The notes beneath the pieces are model-generated. The model searched no databases. It saw only the letters and a list, made by a program, of their open reading frames with translations, and was not told the origin of the DNA. Position numbers and translations under genes: made by a program. A DNA stretch of 5,097 nucleotides from Nostoc cf. edaphicum LEGE 07299. GTDB taxonomy: Bacteria; Cyanobacteriota; Cyanobacteriia; Cyanobacteriales; Nostocaceae. The stretch is from NCBI RefSeq assembly GCF_015207245.1, contig NZ_JADEXF010000357.1, positions 1 to 5,097 of the forward strand, written 5' to 3'. Shown here in pieces: positions 1 to 5,097 of the stretch; positions within the stretch are counted from its first letter, which is position 1, and every line of letters starts with the position of its first letter.

Positions 1-3000
1 AATAACTACCTAAAGGTGTTTGCCAATCTGTGCCGTTTTCAAAGGCATTGTTTACACCTTTACGGGCAGATTCAATTTCTTTGAGTAAATCTTTGGTGTT
101 ACGTCCTGCGATTGATAAGACGTATTTTGCATCAGATTGCTGCTCAAAGGTAGCGAATGTTTGGCTGGCGGTAGCTGATAAAGAAGAACTAGCTTCGATG
201 GATTTTTGAAGATGGTTTAAGATATCGGGTATAGTGGAGCGATCGCTAACTGCGATAGGAAACAGATGAAAAGGCATTTGTTGCAAATATCTGTTGTCGC
301 GCTCCTCTTGGCTGGGTTCCTCCGATAAGATTAAATGGGCGTAACTGCCATCTATACCCATACTATTAATTGCTGCTATTCTGCGTGTGCCGCCTTTATC
401 GACAAACCAAGGTCTTGATTCCATTGCCACATAGAAAGGGCTACCTTCCCATACTTGCGGTGTTTTGACACCAGACCATTTGGGTGTGGCGGGAATATAC
501 CTGTAATAAAGACAGAGAGCAGTTTTGATTAAACTAGCAATTCCCGATGCTGTATAGGTGTGGCCGATATTGGCTTTGACGCTGCCCAATGCACAATGCA
601 AACCATTGCCCACTTTTGGATAAGCTTGCAGTAAACCTGTGATTTCCGCTTCATCCTCCTGGGGAACGCCACTACCGAAGACTTCCACATAGTTAACTTC
701 TGTGGGTTGAATCTCCGCCATCTCGAAAGCTTGTTTGCAGACATTGCTGATAGCTGAAGCATCAGGTTTTACCTGAGTATCACTCAAAGTAGAATTACCT
801 TGTGCGAAACTCATGGCATCAATTACTGCATAGATGCGTTCATTATCTTCCTTAGCAGCTTCGTAGCGCTTGAGGACGACAGCACCGGCACCTTCGCCAA
901 CTGTCCAGCCATTAGCTTGTTGGTCATAACCCAACGTATTTACACCCATATTAATTGGCGCAAATTGGCTACGGAATAAGACATTTTCTACACCACCGGC
1001 TAAATCTACCGCACCCACAACCACTGCATCAACTTCTCCCGTAGCGAGTAGCATTTGTCCAATTTCCAACGCCTTGAGGGCAGAATTTTCGCCAGCGCTG
1101 ACGGTGAATGCAGGGCCAGTGAAATTCCACAAAGCAGAAATCCGACTTGCCATGATGTTGGCGATGTGACTCACATATTCGCCGATTTCTACTGGTTGGT
1201 GAATGCTATCTTTAACAATGGTTTCTAGTTGCGCCAGTTGTTCAGCAGGTAGAGAAATTCCTTGGTTGAGTAAGCCGTCCTTAATTTGCCAAGATAAATT
1301 CCATCTTTGCTGTAGCTGATGCACAGAGAATTCTGTTTCGGCGGCGACTATAACCGCTACATTGCTACCCTCCTGTAGTTTCGCATCTTTTACGGCGCGA
1401 TCGCTAACTTTCAGAAGCAACAATTGTTGTGGGTTTAGCTTTTCGATTTCATTTGGTGGGATTTTGCACGATAAAGTATCAATTTCAAAATCCTTGATAT
1501 ATGCCCCTACTGGTGCTTTACCATCTGCTAAACCGTACTCTTTCAGGACATTTTCTTGATTTTCTATACCATGCCATCTTTCAGGCGGTAAGGAAGTAAA
1601 ATGCTGTGTTCCATCATAAATACTGCGTTCAAAAGCATCCAAACCATTGCAGTTACCAAAAAAAGCATCCATGCCGACAATGGCGACTTTGGTAGGTGAA
1701 ACAGGTGGAGTTGATTCAACTGATTCTGTTGTATTTCCTTGTTCTAAAATCAGATGAGAATTAGTACCGCCAAAACCGAAAGCGCTAATAGCTGCCCGTT
1801 TAATTGATGAATTATTATTAGGCCATGCCGTAGCTTTTCTAACAATTTTATCGGCTGATATTGTACCTTTTTCTGATGTTAAAGGTTCCGAAACATTCAT
1901 GGTTGCTGGAATTACACCATGAGACATACTCAAAATCACTTTAGTCAAGCCAACCATGCCAGCAGCAGTTAACAAGTGACCAGTATTTGCCTTAGCAGAA
2001 CCCACCAGAGGCGCAGCTTGATTTTGACCAAAGAATGTTTCTATGGAGTTGAATTCGGTTGTATCTCCTAGTAATGTACCGGTGGCGTGACACTCTAAAT
2101 AATCGATGGTTTTTGGACTAAATTTCGCCTCATTGTAGGCTCGTTCAAAAGCTAAGACTTGTCCTTTAGGATTTGGACTGAGTAAATGTTTACCTTTGCC
2201 ATCATTTGAGAGTCCATTACCGCAGATAGTGGCGAGAATATTATCACCATCTCTAACGGCATCAGAATATCTTTTCAGCATCACCATCCCAACACCATCG
2301 GCGGGGATTAGCCCTCTAGAGGATTTATCTAAGGGGCGGCTGATGCCGTTTTCTGCATACCCTTGAACACCGGAAAATAACATCCGCACGAATAAGGAAT
2401 CTGCACAACTTATGGCTCCAGCCAACATGACATCAGCTTTGTGTGACCATAAGTAATGAGATGCTAATTTAATAGCATAAAATGATGACGAACAAGCAGC
2501 ATCCAGACATAAATTAATCTGGGGTAGAGATAAAGCTTGAGCAACAATAGATGCTGGTAAACCAGATATCATCGCATTGTATAAAGACGCTTTAGTTGCA
2601 CTTGGTAAAGCAGCTAAATCAAAGTCTTCATACTGCAAAAGTTCTCTGACAGCAGGAGTAATAGCTTTCTGGTAAATTGGAGATAATAATTGATTAGATA
2701 ATTTTGTCGGAAATGACAAATTACCTAAAATTACGCCGCATTTTGCCAGAACATTTTGATTACCCCAATAACCACTTTGTTCAATTGCTTGTTTAGCGGC
2801 ATATAATGACCATTTGAAGGTGTTATCTAAACCAGCAACAAATTCTGATGGTAGATTGTATTCAGATGGATTAAACTGGAAGTTGCGGATGTACCCACCT
2901 TTAAGGGAATAGGTTTTGTCTGGTGTACCTTTGACTGGATTGTGAAATATTGTCGGATCTACTTCGATTTCTTCGACGGTTGCAGAGGATGTCGAATCTT

Positions 3001-3088
3001 TTTGATTAACGATGTTTTGCCAGTATTCTTCAGGATTCTTTGCATCGGGGAATAGGCATGATAATGCGATGATGGCTATTTTTTCCAC
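1..3088 (-). CDS. Ketosynthase–chain-length-factor subunit of a PUFA-synthase/Hgl-like lipid synthase (3' end outside window)
   Basis: The frame is open from a GTG at 3088 to the left edge (1029 residues visible). The start is well fixed: an in-frame TAA lies at 3092-3094, one codon upstream, and the KS fold begins at once (MEKIAIIALSCLFPDA). Residues about 4-448 form a complete KS: nucleophile C199 in CLDAACSSS, H334 in ECHATGT, K366 and H371 in KANTGH, and a closing GFGGTNSH. Residues about 467-922 form a second KS fold with Cys replaced by E667 (SAGENSAL) and the first His by F804 (EVFGSG), while K838 and H843 (KANIGH) remain; this is the pattern of a non-condensing chain-length factor. 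Residues 925-1029 resemble the linker before an acyltransferase, ending in WQTPLGSY. A KS-CLF tandem is known from PfaC-type PUFA synthases and from heterocyst glycolipid synthases (HglC/HglD type). Its predicted role is decarboxylative chain elongation on carrier-protein-bound acyl chains. I infer, but cannot see, a downstream AT. The exact hgl/pfa name is unsettled. Confidence 0.93.
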   Translation of the reverse strand, partial: MEKIAIIALSCLFPDAKNPEEYWQNIVNQKDSTSSATVEEIEVDPTIFHNPVKGTPDKTYSLKGGYIRNFQFNPSEYNLPSEFVAGLDNTFKWSLYAAKQAIEQSGYWGNQNVLAKCGVILGNLSFPTKLSNQLLSPIYQKAITPAVRELLQYEDFDLAALPSATKASLYNAMISGLPASIVAQALSLPQINLCLDAACSSSFYAIKLASHYLWSHKADVMLAGAISCADSLFVRMLFSGVQGYAENGISRPLDKSSRGLIPADGVGMVMLKRYSDAVRDGDNILATICGNGLSNDGKGKHLLSPNPKGQVLAFERAYNEAKFSPKTIDYLECHATGTLLGDTTEFNSIETFFGQNQAAPLVGSAKANTGHLLTAAGMVGLTKVILSMSHGVIPATMNVSEPLTSEKGTISADKIVRKATAWPNNNSSIKRAAISAFGFGGTNSHLILEQGNTTESVESTPPVSPTKVAIVGMDAFFGNCNGLDAFERSIYDGTQHFTSLPPERWHGIENQENVLKEYGLADGKAPVGAYIKDFEIDTLSCKIPPNEIEKLNPQQLLLLKVSDRAVKDAKLQEGSNVAVIVAAETEFSVHQLQQRWNLSWQIKDGLLNQGISLPAEQLAQLETIVKDSIHQPVEIGEYVSHIANIMASRISALWNFTGPAFTVSAGENSALKALEIGQMLLATGEVDAVVVGAVDLAGGVENVLFRSQFAPINMGVNTLGYDQQANGWTVGEGAGAVVLKRYEAAKEDNERIYAVIDAMSFAQGNSTLSDTQVKPDASAISNVCKQAFEMAEIQPTEVNYVEVFGSGVPQEDEAEITGLLQAYPKVGNGLHCALGSVKANIGHTYTASGIASLIKTALCLYYRYIPATPKWSGVKTPQVWEGSPFYVAMESRPWFVDKGGTRRIAAINSMGIDGSYAHLILSEEPSQEERDNRYLQQMPFHLFPIAVSDRSTIPDILNHLQKSIEASSSLSATASQTFATFEQQSDAKYVLSIAGRNTKDLLKEIESARKGVNNAFENGTDWQTPLGSY
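239..246. repeat. HIP1 site GCGATCGC
   Basis: Cyanobacterial highly iterated palindrome, inside the KS-CLF gene in the post-CLF linker, read as Ser-Asp-Arg. The adjoining bases make a 12-mer (GCGATCGCTAAC) that recurs at 1397. Confidence 0.9.
1397..1404. repeat. HIP1 site GCGATCGC
   Basis: HIP1 palindrome inside the CLF domain, read as Ser-Asp-Arg. Confidence 0.9.
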
Positions 3089-3098
3089 GATTTATATG

Positions 3099-3102
3099 CT
3101 CC
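3099..3102 (-). promoter_or_regulatory. Probable ribosome binding site of the KS-CLF gene
   Basis: GGAG on the minus strand lies 10 bases upstream of the GTG start at 3088. The spacing is slightly long and the core short, but it is the only Shine-Dalgarno-like match near the start, and the in-frame TAA at 3092-3094 rules out any upstream start. Confidence 0.5.
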
Positions 3103-3155
3103 GAGTTTGGGTATTTAGCAAGAGATAATTAAAAGCCAGGATTTACGCTGTTCCC

Positions 3156-3167
3156 CAAACTTTAAAC
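3156..3167. repeat. Direct repeat CAAACTTTAAAC, copy 1
   Basis: An exact 12-base match to 3364-3375. The copies lie near the two ends of the spacer, 208 bases apart start to start. Low complexity makes chance possible. Confidence 0.4.
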
Positions 3168-3249
3168 GAGGCAAGTTATAGCAATCCTAAGATTAAGCTA
3201 GCTTTGATAGTTCGTAGTAAAAACATTAGAGTTGAATTCTTAGCAAATT

Positions 3250-3291
3250 CTCTGCGACCCTTTGCGTTTCCCTTTGCGAACCTTTGCGTTT
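3250..3291 (-). repeat. Short tandem repeat, AACGCAAAGG type
   Basis: Read on the minus strand, four units follow without gaps: AAACGCAAAGG (3281-3291), TTCGCAAAGGG (3270-3280), AAACGCAAAGG (3259-3269) and a diverged GTCGCAGAG (3250-3258). Units one and three are identical and two and four resemble each other, so the array is best read as two copies of a 22-base unit, the second one decayed. Similar CGCAAAGG/CGCAGAG arrays are common between genes in Nostoc and Anabaena (established knowledge); no function is known to me. Confidence 0.85.
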
Positions 3292-3300
3292 AAATTTAAA
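3289..3300. repeat. Palindrome TTTAAATTTAAA beside the tandem repeat
   Basis: This is a perfect 12-base palindrome overlapping the last three bases of the repeat array. It is made only of A and T, so a stem would be weak. It could be a protein-binding site or chance in an AT-rich spacer. Confidence 0.35.
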
Positions 3301-3363
3301 CCCTCAATTCGCCACAATTTCAAGCAAAGCTGTACTTAGAAAAAAGAAATAAAATCCTTACTA

Positions 3364-3375
3364 CAAACTTTAAAC
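3364..3375. repeat. Direct repeat CAAACTTTAAAC, copy 2
   Basis: An exact 12-base match to 3156-3167. It lies 11 bases downstream (minus strand) of the TAG stop of the KR-DH gene. Confidence 0.4.
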
Positions 3376-3386
3376 TTGAAAGATTA

Positions 3387-5097
3387 CTAGCTTCTAAGCA
3401 TTTTCATTGACCAAATAATGGCATGAGCGCCGAGCATTCGTGAGTATATTTTACCTTGGCGGTCGTGTATGATAAAGTTTGCGATCGCACTACTTGGTGT
3501 CTTAGCTAGTACTTCACAAGAAACGTAAAATGTTTCGTTATGTGGTATCATCGCAAATTGTTCAAATTTTTCTACTTTTCCAGGTAAACAACCTTCTTCA
3601 TGAAAGTGTTGTGTCCAAACCCATAAGGCGTGCATACTCAAGTCAGTGGTGTAAGGATTAACCCATTGCACGGGGAATTGTCCTTGTTCCTGTGGGGTAA
3701 GTTCTGGCCACAGACATTCTGTAGTAATTTTTTCAGGGCTGATGTTTAAGACTCTTTTGATTTCTTGAAAAGCAGGGCCGTGAAATAATGTAGCCCCGCC
3801 ATTTTGGTAAAAATCTTTTCCTGTAGCGGTGATGATATTATCTTCTTCGAGATTGAGAGATTCATAAGTGGGTACATCTGGAATTTCTAGCTGGAGATTG
3901 AGTTGAGCGCTAAAATGGAAATGGATTCTGCCTTCTGGGTTTTTGCTCGAAATTCTTGCTTTAAGCTCGATTTTTCCAAGATTAACTTTAGAAATTTCTT
4001 CTATCTCTAAAAGATGTTCTTTTGCTAATGTCTCGTTGAAAGTAATCCCCTTCAAAACTTTGAAATCTTGGTAATTAAACAACCGATAACCGGGATATAA
4101 TTGTTCACAAGCATTGATAATCCAGGTCATTGCACAAGTTGCTGGTAAAACTGGAGAACCAGCAATGGTATGATCGTGTAAAAATGGATTAGCCTCCAAT
4201 GTCATTTGGCGACGAATACGATGTGTTCGTAGTTCTGAATCGAACTCTGTAGCCATTGGAACTAATGGACTACCAATAACAACTTGTGCGGTTGCATGAT
4301 TGGTATTATCCATTTCCTTAACGAGCATTTGCGCCCCAACTGCAATGGGAATTATATCAATTTTTCGCTCTTGAAAAATCTTCTTTAATTCTGCTGTCAC
4401 CATACCACTGTCCCAAGCGCCCCAGTTGATAGCGACTACGTGACATGAGGGATAAGTTTGCTTAAATATATGGGCTGATTTGTTCAGAATTTCATTTGCG
4501 ATCGCATAATCAGATTGTCCAGGATTTCCGTAAAAGCCTGTTACTGAAGAGAACAAAACCAGATGCTGAAGTTGATTAAGATTAACGCAAGCTAGCAGGT
4601 TTTCTAACCCTTGAACTTTAGCTGTATAAACTTTTTCAAAATCATCTTCTGTTTTCTTTTCAATTAACTTATCAGCCAAGTTTCCCGCGCCGTGGATGAT
4701 TCCGGTAATTGGGCCGAGATGTTGCACAGCAGTGGCAAGTTTTTCTTGTAAAGCTTGTGTATCTGTAACATCGACACTGATATATTCTGCTTTAGCTCCG
4801 GTTTTTTCAATTGCTGCTAGAGTCTTTTTAATTTCCCGGCTGGAGGTAATTTTGTTATATATTTTTTGCACATTCATGGGTGTGGGCTTCTCTCCTTGAG
4901 AAAGAAGATTTTCCATGATACATTTTTTCAATGCGGATTCATCAGAATTTTGAGCATAATCTGGCTCGGTTTCTAATAGTTCGGAGCGACCGAGGAGGAT
5001 GAATTTGCAGGGTTGTTGTTGGGCTAATCTGATAGTACACTCAGCCGTAATCCCTTTTGCACCGCCGCTCACGACAAAGACAGATGATGGACTAAGC
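3387..5097 (-). CDS. C-terminal ketoreductase–dehydratase part of a PfaA/HglE-like polyketide synthase (5' end outside window)
   Basis: The frame is open from the right edge to TAG at 3387-3389, giving 569 residues (numbered from the codon at 5096). The GTG at 5070-5072 is not the start: it lies inside the Rossmann strand VFVVSGGAKGIT, so the real protein begins upstream. Residues about 6-280 form an NADPH-dependent ketoreductase with the glycine motif GGAKGI (11-16) and a full catalytic set K160, S184, Y197 (SDYAIAN) and N201, spaced as in modular PKS ketoreductases. A long insert follows GRSE (36-39), as I recall for PfaA-type KRs. Residues about 303-563 form a double hot-dog dehydratase with HTIAGSPVLP (HxxxGxxxxP, catalytic H309), FHGPAFQ (438-444) and DLSMH (485-489, DxxxQ/H). 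KR plus a C-terminal DH matches the end of PfaA-like synthases (KS-AT-ACPs-KR-DH); HglE is the cyanobacterial relative. A stand-alone KR-DH subunit (HglD/HglG-like) is the alternative. Predicted function: reduction of beta-ketoacyl thioesters and dehydration of the resulting hydroxyl. Confidence 0.92.
   Translation of the reverse strand, partial: LSPSSVFVVSGGAKGITAECTIRLAQQQPCKFILLGRSELLETEPDYAQNSDESALKKCIMENLLSQGEKPTPMNVQKIYNKITSSREIKKTLAAIEKTGAKAEYISVDVTDTQALQEKLATAVQHLGPITGIIHGAGNLADKLIEKKTEDDFEKVYTAKVQGLENLLACVNLNQLQHLVLFSSVTGFYGNPGQSDYAIANEILNKSAHIFKQTYPSCHVVAINWGAWDSGMVTAELKKIFQERKIDIIPIAVGAQMLVKEMDNTNHATAQVVIGSPLVPMATEFDSELRTHRIRRQMTLEANPFLHDHTIAGSPVLPATCAMTWIINACEQLYPGYRLFNYQDFKVLKGITFNETLAKEHLLEIEEISKVNLGKIELKARISSKNPEGRIHFHFSAQLNLQLEIPDVPTYESLNLEEDNIITATGKDFYQNGGATLFHGPAFQEIKRVLNISPEKITTECLWPELTPQEQGQFPVQWVNPYTTDLSMHALWVWTQHFHEEGCLPGKVEKFEQFAMIPHNETFYVSCEVLAKTPSSAIANFIIHDRQGKIYSRMLGAHAIIWSMKMLRS
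3481..3488. repeat. HIP1 site GCGATCGC
   Basis: HIP1 palindrome inside the dehydratase domain, read as Ala-Ile-Ala near the C-terminus. Confidence 0.9.
4498..4505. repeat. HIP1 site GCGATCGC
   Basis: HIP1 palindrome inside the ketoreductase domain. It encodes the Ala-Ile-Ala directly after catalytic Y197, so the octamer sits inside the YAIAN active-site motif. Confidence 0.9.

Larger units (their letters stand above)
3089..3386. other. 298-base spacer between the two synthase genes
   Basis: This AT-rich non-coding stretch separates two same-strand genes that would be expected to work together. It contains a short tandem repeat (3250-3291), a 12-base palindrome TTTAAATTTAAA (3289-3300), a 10-base palindrome AAGCTAGCTT (3195-3204) and a 12-base direct repeat (3156-3167 and 3364-3375). 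I see no GC-rich stem followed by a T-run that would make a convincing terminator, no GTA-N8-TAC NtcA-type site, and no strong -35/-10 pair. A TATAAC hexamer on the minus strand near 3174-3179 could be a -10 but has no clear -35 partner. Its length allows an internal promoter or mRNA processing site, but the sequence does not prove either. Confidence 0.75.

Noticed and set aside
529..762. 77-codon minus-strand open frame
   Set aside because: It is a shadow in another frame of the CLF domain; the sequence is low-complexity and shows no known motif.
1362..1559. 65-codon plus-strand open frame
   Set aside because: It is antisense to the CLF domain, has no convincing ribosome site and shows no recognisable protein features.
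3176..3226. 16-codon leader-like reading frame (MFLLRTIKASLILGLL) on the minus strand in the spacer
   Set aside because: It has no Shine-Dalgarno sequence, ends about 90 bases before the next start, and a frame this short is expected by chance.
3337..3380. Possible terminator after the KR-DH stop (T-rich run near 3337-3350, minus strand)
   Set aside because: The only upstream stem (CTTT/AAAG) is short, AT-only and not adjacent to the T-run.
4696..4899. 67-codon plus-strand open frame with hydrophobic stretches
   Set aside because: It is antisense to the ketoreductase; the apparent hydrophobicity comes from complementing the KR codons.
5070..5072. GTG as start of the KR-DH protein
   Set aside because: The frame is open to the window edge and the GTG lies inside the Rossmann beta-strand before GGAKGI, so it is an internal valine.

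Overview
The window holds parts of two large multidomain lipid-synthase (iterative type I polyketide / PUFA-synthase-like) genes, both on the minus strand and both cut by the window edges. Reading in the direction of transcription (right to left): the 3' end of a gene encoding a ketoreductase (KR) followed by a hot-dog dehydratase (DH) (stop at 3387); a 298-base spacer with short direct repeats; then a GTG-started gene encoding a ketosynthase (KS) fused to a degenerate KS / chain-length-factor (CLF) domain, which runs off the left edge inside what looks like the entry to an acyltransferase (AT).

The organism is most likely a filamentous, probably heterocyst-forming cyanobacterium (Nostocales). 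Four copies of the HIP1 octamer GCGATCGC occur in 5.1 kb (about 0.08 expected for equal base frequencies). The spacer carries an AACGCAAAGG-type short repeat of the kind common between Nostoc/Anabaena genes, and the proteins have the architecture of the heterocyst glycolipid (Hgl) and PUFA-synthase (Pfa) families. This is inference; no taxonomic marker is present.

The two proteins are plausibly parts of one assembly line. KS condenses malonyl units, CLF pairs with KS and affects chain length, KR reduces the beta-keto group and DH removes water. In heterocyst-formers such systems build the long-chain polyhydroxylated alcohols of the heterocyst glycolipid layer; a related second cluster (hglE2-like) makes other or unknown lipids. 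The window cannot decide between these, because the carrier-protein, AT, enoyl-reductase and release domains lie outside it. No RNA gene, mobile element or CRISPR array was seen.
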